Positions 34,282 through 42,249 of a DNA stretch of 64,000 nt are shown here, one piece after another. Origin of the DNA: AEGEAN-183 sp045563675. Its GTDB lineage: Bacteria; Pseudomonadota; Gammaproteobacteria; Magnimaribacterales; Magnimaribacteraceae. How positions within the stretch are numbered: the first letter of the stretch is position 1; every line of letters starts with the position of its first letter. Under the pieces are notes generated by a model. The model was not told where the DNA came from and did not search any database. It saw only the letters and a list, made by a program, of their open reading frames with translations. The translations under genes were made by a program, and so were the position numbers. The stretch spans positions 806,001 through 870,000 of the forward strand of contig JBJLIX010000001.1 in NCBI GenBank assembly GCA_045563675.1, read 5' to 3'.

Positions 34282-35145
34282 ATGTCAATCAAACCCAATG
34301 TATTAGTAGATGGTATGACCTTTACGGAAGGTCCAAGATGGAGGGAGGGAAAATTATATTTTTCAGACTTTTTTACTCATAGAGTTTTAGCTGTTGATAC
34401 TGAAGGTAATTTAGAGACTGTGGTTGAGATTCCGCACCAACCTTCGGGTTTAGGCTGGATGCCAGATGGCACAATGCTTATCGTTTCCATGAATGACCAA
34501 AAATTATTATCTTTTGCTAATAATAAAATAAATGAAGTAGCTGATTTAAGTGCTATTGCCACACATTTTTGTAATGACATGGTGGTTGACAGGCAAGGAA
34601 ATGCTTATATAGGTAATTTTGGATTTGATTTACATGCAGGCGAACCTATTAAACCAACGAATATTATTCTAGTTAAACCAGGGGAAGAGCCTCTAGTAGT
34701 AGCTGAAAATATCTTTTTCCCCAACGGGAGTGTTATTACTCCAGATGATAAAACTTTAATTGTGGGTGAAACCTTTTCTTCTTGTTTAACTGCCTTTGAT
34801 ATCAATATAGATAAAACCTTATCGAATAGAAGACTTTGGGCAGATTTGAGATCTATCAAAGAAGACTATACCCCTGTACCTGATGGAATTTGTCTTGATG
34901 AGGAGGGTGCCATATGGGTTGCTTCTCCCACAACAAATGATGTAATAAGAGTTAAAGAAGGTGGAGAACTTCTAGAGAGAATAGAAGTAGGCAGGGGGGC
35001 TTATGCATGTATGCTTGGAGGAAAAGAAGGTAAAACTCTTTTTATATCCACGGCAAATGATTCAACAGAAGAGGCTTGTCTTAAAGACAAATCAGGAAGA
35101 ATTGAAACTATAGAAGTTTCCATTCCTAGGGCCGGGTTGCCTTAG
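34282..35145 (+). CDS. SMP-30/gluconolactonase family protein
   Basis: Six-bladed beta-propeller hydrolase of 287 residues, no signal peptide. The metal-binding family positions are visible: glutamate 16 in TFTEGPRWREGKLYFSDF, asparagine in FCNDMVVDRQGNAYIGNFGF, and aspartate in PVPDGICLDEEGAIWVA. Members hydrolyse sugar lactones or related esters; the substrate here is unknown. A weak promoter candidate is ATGTCA (34223-34228) and TAGAAT (34246-34251). The stop interlocks with the reductase gene in TTAG. Confidence 0.85.
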   Translation: MSIKPNVLVDGMTFTEGPRWREGKLYFSDFFTHRVLAVDTEGNLETVVEIPHQPSGLGWMPDGTMLIVSMNDQKLLSFANNKINEVADLSAIATHFCNDMVVDRQGNAYIGNFGFDLHAGEPIKPTNIILVKPGEEPLVVAENIFFPNGSVITPDDKTLIVGETFSSCLTAFDINIDKTLSNRRLWADLRSIKEDYTPVPDGICLDEEGAIWVASPTTNDVIRVKEGGELLERIEVGRGAYACMLGGKEGKTLFISTANDSTEEACLKDKSGRIETIEVSIPRAGLP

Positions 35146-36224
35146 AGAAGATTTAAAGATATATAGGAATCACCTGTCTCCTTTAAAGTTTCTTCAATTG
35201 AGTAGGTAGAAAGTCCTAGTTCTTCTATTGCCAAAGAACAATATGACCTAGGAGAATCATAGGTATGTTCTTTGGGTTTTCCAGCTTCCATGTCTTCCCC
35301 CCCAATATTCTCTATTTCTGGAAATAATTCTTTTAGTTTTTCTTGAAGTTCCCAAGTAAACATTTCACCTGACCTGTCGGTAGCAGAAAGAATATATCTT
35401 GAGCCATTTATTGCCTTTGAGCTTTCAGCACCTAATCTATGAGCTTTTGCTACATCCCTAACATCAACCATATTCCATAGCATGGTACTCCCTCTAAGTT
35501 GCTTCTCATTCCAGTTACCAAAGTTTGATCCTTTTAATAATTGTCCTATCCAAAATTGCCAACTAAAAAATTGATTGTGGTTTTCAGTCATTAAAGGTCC
35601 AACAACATGTAAAGGGTTAATAGAAACAGCTTCGAAATTTCCATCTTCTTCAGCAAACTTATTAATCATTTTTTCAGTATTAGCTTTGGCCATCGCATAA
35701 GCTATATCTCGGTTTTTAGAAATATTTTCTTCAGTCCAAGCACCTCTATATCCTTCCACATTATCTCCACACCAATCTTTCTCAGTAAAAACGTAGCCTT
35801 CAGGTCTAGGATGACCAACTGCTGCAAAAGAGCTAGTAAATACAAAACGTTTTACTGTTTGAGCTTTTTTTACAGACTCTATTACATGCTCATTTTGTGT
35901 AAAGCACCCATCGTACACTTCTTGCGGTGTCTCTCTATTGAAGCCAAGTGCTGCTCCGCAGTGAATGACCCCTACACATTGTTCAAAAGCTTTGTCATAA
36001 CTGCCTTTTTCTAATAGATCACTTTCAAATAATTTCACACTACCTTCTAGTTCTTCGCTATTAAGATTTAGTAAATGATCTACTTTCATGCCATTGCTCT
36101 TATCTCTAACGCACGCATGGACTTCATAGCCCTCTTTCATTAAATCTTCTACTACTCTAGATCCTATATATCCACTAGCGCCAGTTACGGCTACAGGTCC
36201 CTCATTTTTACTTATACCTGCCAT
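35142..36224 (-). CDS. NAD(P)-dependent epimerase/reductase, DFR-like extended SDR
   Basis: Extended short-chain dehydrogenase of 360 residues, nearest in look to dihydroflavonol/cinnamyl-type aldehyde or ketone reductases. The TGxxGxxG nucleotide motif is TGASGYIG (residues 14-21). VIHCGAALGF is the family's NAD-loop block, RFVFTSSFAAVGHP carries the active-site serine region, and YAMAKANTEK gives the YxxxK catalytic pair. ATG 36224 is preferred over the TTG at 36227 because AGGAGG sits 5 bases upstream of it. The substrate is unknown. Confidence 0.82.
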   Translation of the reverse strand: MAGISKNEGPVAVTGASGYIGSRVVEDLMKEGYEVHACVRDKSNGMKVDHLLNLNSEELEGSVKLFESDLLEKGSYDKAFEQCVGVIHCGAALGFNRETPQEVYDGCFTQNEHVIESVKKAQTVKRFVFTSSFAAVGHPRPEGYVFTEKDWCGDNVEGYRGAWTEENISKNRDIAYAMAKANTEKMINKFAEEDGNFEAVSINPLHVVGPLMTENHNQFFSWQFWIGQLLKGSNFGNWNEKQLRGSTMLWNMVDVRDVAKAHRLGAESSKAINGSRYILSATDRSGEMFTWELQEKLKELFPEIENIGGEDMEAGKPKEHTYDSPRSYCSLAIEELGLSTYSIEETLKETGDSYISLNLL

Positions 36225-36259
36225 CAATACCTCCTCATTTCAAGCTAAGTGTACTATAA

Positions 36260-36290
36260 AAAAAAGGCGAGAATTAATCCCGCCTTTTTT
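36260..36290 (-). terminator. Rho-independent terminator of the secreted-protein operon
   Basis: AAAAAAGGCG (36260-36269) pairs with CGCCTTTTTT (36281-36290) around an 11-base loop. Read on the minus strand it lies 15 bases after the stop of the 776-residue protein and ends in a long T tract. It could also act in the other direction, but no plus-strand gene precedes it. Confidence 0.85.
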
Positions 36291-36304
36291 GATTTAAAGT
36301 TACC

Positions 36305-38635
36305 TTAAAGTTTTTCACCTTGTTTTACAGAAACTGTATCCGGCTTCGTAGGAACTGCACCGATATAATTAGCTGCAGTACCATTAGGCCCTACATTTAC
36401 AGTGCTGTCTGAAGGTAAATCACTGGCTGTACCCAAGGTTAAGGTTCCTTTTTTTGCAGCAAAAGGAGTTAAGAATACGGCTCCAAATCTTCCTTTAACT
36501 AAATATTTGGTACCAGTTTGATTTCTTCCGCTCATTACAAATCCTGTATCTTCATCAAATGGTATTTCAAATCTGTTTACCCAAGGTAACCAACTTCCAT
36601 AGGATCCACAACTATTAGTGAAAGACCCTGTTGATGGATTAAAGCAAGACCCTGGGAAACCCCATAAATTACCAGATCCGCCATAATCTAGCATAACCTC
36701 TTTACCTGAGAAGTTGCCATTTGCAGCATCTGTTGGGACTTGGTAATAAACTTCCATAGGCCTAGAGAAATTTACCGTATCTCCTCGAGCATCTTTTACA
36801 ACATAGTTTTTGTCCCATCTTTTGTGACCCGTTCTCCAAGCATAGAATTCACTTATGGATCCGTTCCATAAACCACTTGTACAGTAATCAGCTCCAACTT
36901 GCCAAGACTCACAAGTAAACTCTGATGGGTCTGTTAGAAGGGCATTGGTTCTCATGCCCCAGGGTATTTGGGTGGCATCTATATTATCGCTGTCATCGCT
37001 AGATAAATTACTAGGGAAGGCCGCAGCTGAACCATCAGTCTCGTAAGTAAGTCCATTGGCAGTATAAGTTACAAGGGAAGAAGCAGGGATACCATTCACT
37101 CTATAATTATTGGCTTCATAAGCATGATCCTCACTGTCCCAACTTCCATCTTGAATTTTAGTTACAAAAGCATCAATACTGCTTGAAGTAAAACAGTTAT
37201 CTACACAATACAGTACAGGGGGGTAATCAGCTGGATCAACCTTTTCCTGTGTTTCAACTTCTACAGCACTACCAGGAGAATTGTTGTTTGCATTTATTAG
37301 TGCATTTCTAGTTATGTATACCCCGCCTACACCTGGAACCCAGCCTCCAATACCTCCTTGATCAAGATCATAGTATTGTTGAGCAGTAATAGTGATTTCT
37401 GGTGATAAAGGTGTGTCAAAACACCCGTTTCCACCACAAACTCTGTTATGCGTTAATACAAATCTAGTATTATCATGATCATAATAGAATTTATACTCAC
37501 TACCATCTATCGATAGTGCAGGAATGTCCATCCAGCTATTCATTGGGTATTTATCCATTGAAGCTAAACTCACAAATGTTTTTGTAATCTTATCTAATTT
37601 ACCCATTGAAATATTTACGGAGTAATCAGTAGCTGCAGCTTGACCATTATCCCTTTGTAAGCTCGCCCCATCGGTTATGCTTCCAATAATATCTGCATCA
37701 AAATGAATTCCATGATAATCAGCAAAACCAAAGTAAGTTACACCTCCAACAGTAGTTCTTACTGGGAATCCTTTAACAGGAAGGTCATATCTTCTTCCTG
37801 TAGTGGCATCATAGAGATCATAATCCCATACAGTCTTAACTCCTTGGGCTTCCCTAGTATCAAAGCAATATTCATCAGAGTCACTTGGAGCTCCACCATC
37901 TTTTGATAACTCTACTCTGCAGTATCCAGCAGAGTCATATGCAAACCCATAGGCGTAAACTGAGTTATTCATAGTTCTTCTAACAGCACCGCTTCCTGTT
38001 CCAGTTGTTAGGTTTTGAGTCAGAGAGAGAGAATTAACCATGGTCATGCCCTGAAAGCTCATAGACTCATACCATTCAAGTACTCCTGCAGCATTAGCTT
38101 TTAAAACTCCATACATAACGTCGTCACCATTTCCATCAACTCCAGTGTAGTCCATTTGGAACACCCCGTAAGGATTTGCATCCGTTTTAGCTGAAGTTGC
38201 TGACCCTTGTATATAAACAGTCATAGGTCCACTAGGTCCATCAACTACTAACCAAGTTTTAGCAACCATTGGATCAGAAGATGAGGCTCTCGTAACAACT
38301 GAAATAACATCTGTATATGCCTTTGAAGCAGCAGAAGAGCTTGCAGAAGTAGCTGAGGCTTTATCTTCACTCTTAGGACCAGAGCTTATCTGCCCACTTG
38401 AGTTACAAGCTTCTTCATCGATCTGAGCTAAATAATTACCTTTATTGACCATAAGATCAGTCCTTAAATTCTTCATAAAGCATAAGATCATAGTAGGTGT
38501 ATCAGAAGCATCATTTAATGCATCCTCAACCATAAATTCTCTATTATCAATATTATATTGACTGCCACTTGGTACTGCTGCAAAAATTATTGCAGGGCAA
38601 ATAAAAAGTATAGTAATTAAATATTTTTTCATCAT
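36305..38635 (-). CDS. Large secreted protein of unknown family
   Basis: A 776-residue protein I do not recognise. It begins with two methionines and a signal peptide (MMKKYLITILFICPAIIFAA, probable cleavage before VPSG). The mature part is rich in Gly, Ser, Asp, Tyr and Trp, as in extracellular beta-rich proteins. Residues 89-107 are a Ser/Ala-rich linker. Cysteines occur in close pairs (C52/C77, then pairs in CGGNGCF, CVDNCF, CESWQVGADYC and CFNPSTGSFTNSC), suggesting disulfides. No transmembrane anchor, LPxTG or autotransporter barrel is evident. It starts 3 bases after the cadherin-like gene and is followed by a strong terminator. Confidence 0.85.
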   Translation of the reverse strand: MMKKYLITILFICPAIIFAAVPSGSQYNIDNREFMVEDALNDASDTPTMILCFMKNLRTDLMVNKGNYLAQIDEEACNSSGQISSGPKSEDKASATSASSSAASKAYTDVISVVTRASSSDPMVAKTWLVVDGPSGPMTVYIQGSATSAKTDANPYGVFQMDYTGVDGNGDDVMYGVLKANAAGVLEWYESMSFQGMTMVNSLSLTQNLTTGTGSGAVRRTMNNSVYAYGFAYDSAGYCRVELSKDGGAPSDSDEYCFDTREAQGVKTVWDYDLYDATTGRRYDLPVKGFPVRTTVGGVTYFGFADYHGIHFDADIIGSITDGASLQRDNGQAAATDYSVNISMGKLDKITKTFVSLASMDKYPMNSWMDIPALSIDGSEYKFYYDHDNTRFVLTHNRVCGGNGCFDTPLSPEITITAQQYYDLDQGGIGGWVPGVGGVYITRNALINANNNSPGSAVEVETQEKVDPADYPPVLYCVDNCFTSSSIDAFVTKIQDGSWDSEDHAYEANNYRVNGIPASSLVTYTANGLTYETDGSAAAFPSNLSSDDSDNIDATQIPWGMRTNALLTDPSEFTCESWQVGADYCTSGLWNGSISEFYAWRTGHKRWDKNYVVKDARGDTVNFSRPMEVYYQVPTDAANGNFSGKEVMLDYGGSGNLWGFPGSCFNPSTGSFTNSCGSYGSWLPWVNRFEIPFDEDTGFVMSGRNQTGTKYLVKGRFGAVFLTPFAAKKGTLTLGTASDLPSDSTVNVGPNGTAANYIGAVPTKPDTVSVKQGEKL

Positions 38636-38638
38636 TTT

Positions 38639-40312
38639 TTACTCCTCTTCTTGTGTTTTTACGGTAGAGACTTTGGAGGCAAGTTCAATTCCTCCAACTT
38701 CTTCCACATCTGATACGGTTACATAAAAAGTATAATAAGAATTAAGGGCTCCATTTGTCATTACAATAGGTACCTCATAAACATTATCTAGATCATCATC
38801 CTGAGGTGTTTCATAGTCAGGTGCTCTCGAGAAAATTAAATCACCTGCTCCATTTATACTAAAGTATTCTGCATCTTGTCCGGTTCCTAAACTAAAATTT
38901 ATTACAGTGTTGTTATTATCTGTTGCTGTCAGAGTCATTATAGTTGTGCCATTTTCAGAAATTGTTTTATAGTTTGTTGCGGTACCATAAGGATATTCTG
39001 GAAGGTCTCTTACCTGCAATGTAAATGAATTAGAGGCACTTGAATTAGCTGAATCAGATGCAGTTAATGTTATTGAATAAGTAGTTTTAGTTTCATAGTC
39101 AGGAGAAAAACTTGAAGAAAGCAAAAGTTGATCGCCACTTAAAACAAAACTAGAAGCATCTGTCCCTGATAAGGTGTAGGTATGACTATCACTCTTATCT
39201 TCTGTAATTGCACTTACAGTAGCTATTTGGGAGGAAGCTGATAAGTTTTCATTGAATTCAAGAGTACTTAAAGAAACGCCAGTAACAGGTTCATCTCTGT
39301 TAGAGAGAGTGATTGTAAAGTCTTCACTATATGACAGAGGATTTCTTATTGAGGAGTTAGGAGAAGTTCCTGAATCCTTCACAGTTACTGTTATCAAGTA
39401 AGTGCTCTTAGTTTCATAATCTAAATCAACTAGAGATCCGTTATTTAAATTTCTTTTAAACTTGAGGTCACCATAAACAGTTTCAGGGGAAGAGCTAACA
39501 AAGGCAGCAGGAATTTCAAAATATTCTGCATCTGTACCTGAAATCAAGAAAGTAATAGTATCTACAGTCCTTTCTCCCAATGTAGAGTTTGAGTTCTTGG
39601 CAGTCGAGAGGAGGTCATCATCATAAGCAGTTAATCTCCCTACTGTAGATTCAATAGTGTTTTCTGCTACTACAGTATTAGAAAGTGTAATATTAGAAGG
39701 GGCATCATTAAAATTCTTTATAGTTATTTCTAGATCTTTAGTTTCGTTATTTGTTCCATCGGTGGCTGCTATTTGCAAATTGTAGACATTATTTGTACCT
39801 ACATCTTTAGGGTCTTCGTAATCTGGGGCGCTTTTAAAGGTTAAAGCATCAGAAGATGATAATGAAAACAGTGAATCATCCATGCTTCCGGAAGAATTAA
39901 CTATAGAAAAAGAAATATCATCGCTAGGCTTATAAAATTTTAGAACATCCATCTGTTTTTCAAACATAGACTTTTTAGTTGCTGTTGCAGCTAGTCCAGT
40001 AGAAAACAAAGTTCCGTAGACATAAACATTCTCGTAACTTCCATTGCAATTCAAGGAAAAAATATTCCACCCCACTTTAGAGACAGTTACAGATTCACTG
40101 CCTGACTGACTCTTAGATCCTGACCAATCATCGTATGCTGAGCAGGAAGAAGACTCAGACCAAGAAAGGCTCACTGAGGATCCTACTGATACCAAATCTT
40201 TATCAGATGTTAAAGCAGCTTGAGTTATAGAAGAATTAAAGACTAATGAAATGAACAGACCCGAAAAAAATAAAGTTCTTAAGAACTTGAATTTTGAAAC
40301 AAGAGTTAACAT
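38639..40312 (-). CDS. Secreted cadherin-like/Ig-like repeat protein
   Basis: Probable surface or matrix adhesin of 557 residues. ATG 40312 is preferred over 40330 because GGAGG lies 6 bases before it and a signal peptide then starts cleanly (cleavage after SSITQA, residue 32). Next is an Ig-like module with a Cys pair (SSCSAYDDWSGSKSQSGSES). About four cadherin-like repeats follow, marked by APDYEDPKD...NVY, LDYETKSTY, SPDYETKTTY and APDYETPQD...NVY, with acidic DxD and DxNDxP-like linkers suited to calcium. There is no membrane anchor. First gene of a two-gene operon. Confidence 0.85.
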   Translation of the reverse strand: MLTLVSKFKFLRTLFFSGLFISLVFNSSITQAALTSDKDLVSVGSSVSLSWSESSSCSAYDDWSGSKSQSGSESVTVSKVGWNIFSLNCNGSYENVYVYGTLFSTGLAATATKKSMFEKQMDVLKFYKPSDDISFSIVNSSGSMDDSLFSLSSSDALTFKSAPDYEDPKDVGTNNVYNLQIAATDGTNNETKDLEITIKNFNDAPSNITLSNTVVAENTIESTVGRLTAYDDDLLSTAKNSNSTLGERTVDTITFLISGTDAEYFEIPAAFVSSSPETVYGDLKFKRNLNNGSLVDLDYETKSTYLITVTVKDSGTSPNSSIRNPLSYSEDFTITLSNRDEPVTGVSLSTLEFNENLSASSQIATVSAITEDKSDSHTYTLSGTDASSFVLSGDQLLLSSSFSPDYETKTTYSITLTASDSANSSASNSFTLQVRDLPEYPYGTATNYKTISENGTTIMTLTATDNNNTVINFSLGTGQDAEYFSINGAGDLIFSRAPDYETPQDDDLDNVYEVPIVMTNGALNSYYTFYVTVSDVEEVGGIELASKVSTVKTQEEE

Positions 40313-40416
40313 AACACCCTCCAATGTCATAAATGTTAAGACTAAATTATCTAATTATCGTTAGAAAATCTAGTATTTTTTTATAAAAAATTTATTGTTA
40401 TGGATTATCTATAGAA

Positions 40417-40769
40417 TGGTGGAGGCGGCGGGAATTGAACCCGCGTCCATCAGTACTCTGCCATAAGGTCTACATGCTTAGTTTCATCTATTAATTTTGC
40501 CTAATAGGGCCCGATGAGCAGGGCTTATTAGGCTATCTCATATTTACTTAAGAAGTTGCAAATGAGAATTACAAATTCCGCAGTCCGTGAAATCGTCTGT
40601 CATAACAATGGCACGGACACCAAGTTAAAACAGTTAGCAATTTAAGCTGCTAAAGCGTAGTCTGCGTTTTCGCCAACTAACATTTTTGTAGTAGTTGATT
40701 TACGAGAATTACTACCTTCTCGACATGCACTCGTGGGTTTGTAACTGCTGTCGAATCCAGTTCGCCCCC
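40417..40769 (-). ncRNA. ssrA: Transfer-messenger RNA (tmRNA)
   Basis: Rescues stalled ribosomes by trans-translation. The 5' end GGGGGCGAACTGGATTCGAC and the 3' end GGTTCAATTCCCGCC-GCCTCCACCA form the tRNA(Ala)-like domain, with a G3-U wobble in the acceptor stem and an encoded CCA. The tag frame (40674-40642) reads GENADYALAA then TAA. The resume codon is GGC (Gly), placed by aligning TTAGTT with the TAGTC element upstream of the E. coli resume codon, where E. coli has GCA (Ala). It is one-piece, not permuted. smpB lies 0.5 kb away on the same strand. Confidence 0.95.
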
Positions 40770-40782
40770 AAAAGGATTGAGG

Positions 40783-40811
40783 ATTATACAGAAACTTTAA
40801 ATATTTTTAAA
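40783..40811 (-). promoter_or_regulatory. Probable promoter of ssrA
   Basis: On the minus strand, TTTAAA (40811-40806), a 17-base spacer and a perfect TATAAT (40788-40783) precede the mature tmRNA 5' end by 13 bases. That fits a short 5' leader removed by RNase P. Confidence 0.55.
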
Positions 40812-40830
40812 AAGAGAGTAAATTGTGTAA

Positions 40831-41223
40831 GTGATTTCTGATAATGAAAAGTACGTTAATCTGTCAACTCAAAAAAAGGATGGTAGTTTTGTTAATACTC
40901 CTGTTTGGTTTGCTCAAGATAAAGAAAAAAATGATTTTTATATTTTTTCAGCTGGAGAAGCAGGAAAAGTTAAAAGAATAAAAAACTTCTCTTCAGCAAG
41001 GGTAGCAATTTGTGATGTCAGGGGAAATTTAAGGGGAGAGTGGATACCAGCTCAAGCAGAATTAGTTAACCAAGAAGAGACTAAGATTAAAGCTTATAAG
41101 CAACTTCACAAAAAGTATGGTCTTACTATCAAAGTCTTTGATTTTTTCTCTAAATTATTCGGTAAATATGAGCAAAGACAGTTAATAAAATTTTCTATTG
41201 GAAGGCAGGATAAATTAGATTAG
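40831..41223 (+). CDS. PPOX-class (pyridoxamine-phosphate-oxidase-like) flavin protein
   Basis: A 130-residue split-barrel protein of the PNPOx-like superfamily, in the subgroup often annotated PPOX class F420-dependent. KYVNLSTQKKDGSFVNTPVW near the N-terminus and FYIFSAGEAGKVKRIKNFSS are the typical cofactor-binding blocks. It starts at GTG directly after an in-frame stop, so no earlier start exists; no good ribosome-binding site is visible. It lies between ssrA and smpB on the opposite strand. The reaction is unknown, and the cofactor may be FMN, F420 or haem. Confidence 0.75.
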   Translation: MISDNEKYVNLSTQKKDGSFVNTPVWFAQDKEKNDFYIFSAGEAGKVKRIKNFSSARVAICDVRGNLRGEWIPAQAELVNQEETKIKAYKQLHKKYGLTIKVFDFFSKLFGKYEQRQLIKFSIGRQDKLD

Positions 41224-41238
41224 CCTTGGGAATAGTTT

Positions 41239-41712
41239 TTAATTCTTAGTTCTAGATCTTAATTCTCTAGCTTTTTGACGATCCCAGTCTCTTGCTTTTA
41301 TTGTTTGACGTTTGTCGCTGCTTTGCTTACCTATTGCCAGTGCTATTTCACATTTGACTAGATTGTTTTTCCAAAACAGTTTAGTTGGTACGCATGTTTG
41401 TCCTTTTTGTTGAGTTGATTTAAAAACTTCTGCCAATTCTTTTTTATTAAGGAGTAATTTCCTTGAACGATATGGATCGTTTTCTTTATTACTGTTAGCT
41501 AGAGGGTTTATATGGCATCCTATCAACCAAGCTTCACTGTCTTTTAAGAGAACATAGGCTTCAGCTATCTGAGCTTTGCCCAAACGTATGCTTCGTACCT
41601 CCCAGCCTTCAAGAGACATACCAGCTTCAAATTTGTTTGTTAATTCATAGTTGAAACGAGCCTTACGGTTTTCCGCAATAATATTTTCAGACTTCTTTTT
41701 CTTCTTATTCAC
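41239..41712 (-). CDS. smpB: SsrA-binding protein
   Basis: Partner of tmRNA in trans-translation, 157 residues (E. coli 160). The OB-fold core has IIAENRKARFNYELTNKFEA, then GMSLEGWEVRSIRLGKAQIA and DPYRSRKLLLNKKEL. The C-terminal tail that enters the decoding centre is basic (IKARDWDRQKARELRSR). It is on the same strand as ssrA and upstream of it, separated by the opposite-strand PPOX gene, whose stop is 15 bases away. Confidence 0.97.
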   Translation of the reverse strand: MNKKKKKSENIIAENRKARFNYELTNKFEAGMSLEGWEVRSIRLGKAQIAEAYVLLKDSEAWLIGCHINPLANSNKENDPYRSRKLLLNKKELAEVFKSTQQKGQTCVPTKLFWKNNLVKCEIALAIGKQSSDKRQTIKARDWDRQKARELRSRTKN

Positions 41713-41754
41713 ATTTAGAGTATAAACAAAGATATAGAATAATCTCTAGTATCA

Positions 41755-42249
41755 ATGAATATGAATAATTTAAGAGAAAGATATTTTAGTGGCAGAGCGT
41801 ATATAGGCATAAGTCCTGCTATTTTTTTATCTGCTTCCGTATGGTTTACTGCAGACGAATTTGCTATTAATTTAGGATACTCATTCCATTTATATTTATG
41901 CTGTTTACTTTTTTTTGTAAGCGGTTTTTTGTGTTCTAAAGCAAATTCAAAAGATCCATTATTTTCTTCGAGAGCTTCATACACATTTGCTTTTGGATTG
42001 AGTGTTTTAAGCATATCTTCTATTTTATTAATAATCTTTTTGAATCCTGCCTATGGGCTAGCACTTTTATTTATTGGTTTAATGGTTTTATTGTTCTCTA
42101 ATTTTTCTCATTTATTAATTCAAGAAGTCCCCTCTTGGTTTAAACAATTAATTAGAAAGATTAATATTATGCTCTGTATCTGTATGATAGTTATGTTAGC
42201 TTATTGGCTTAATCCATATACAAAACCTCTTTTGAGCATAATTAAATGA
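41755..42249 (+). CDS. Small inner-membrane protein, possibly DUF3429-like
   Basis: A 164-residue hydrophobic protein with about five transmembrane spans, such as YIGISPAIFLSASVWF, FHLYLCCLLFFVSGFLC, FAFGLSVLSISSILLIIFL, LALLFIGLMVLLFS and INIMLCICMIVMLAYW. The VPSWFKQLIRKINIM segment before the last span recalls DUF3429, but the match is weak and rests on memory. Its stop overlaps the transporter start (ATGA), so the two are likely translated together and may work together. Divergent from smpB. Confidence 0.7.
   Translation: MNMNNLRERYFSGRAYIGISPAIFLSASVWFTADEFAINLGYSFHLYLCCLLFFVSGFLCSKANSKDPLFSSRASYTFAFGLSVLSISSILLIIFLNPAYGLALLFIGLMVLLFSNFSHLLIQEVPSWFKQLIRKINIMLCICMIVMLAYWLNPYTKPLLSIIK

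Noticed and set aside
40374..40391. ATTTTTTTATAAAAAAT palindrome downstream of ssrA
   Set aside because: It is made only of A and T, common by chance in this genome, and too weak to act as a terminator on its own.
41715..42014. Minus-strand open frame opposite the small membrane protein
   Set aside because: It has no recognisable features, no ribosome-binding site, and lies antisense to a better-supported hydrophobic protein coupled to the transporter.
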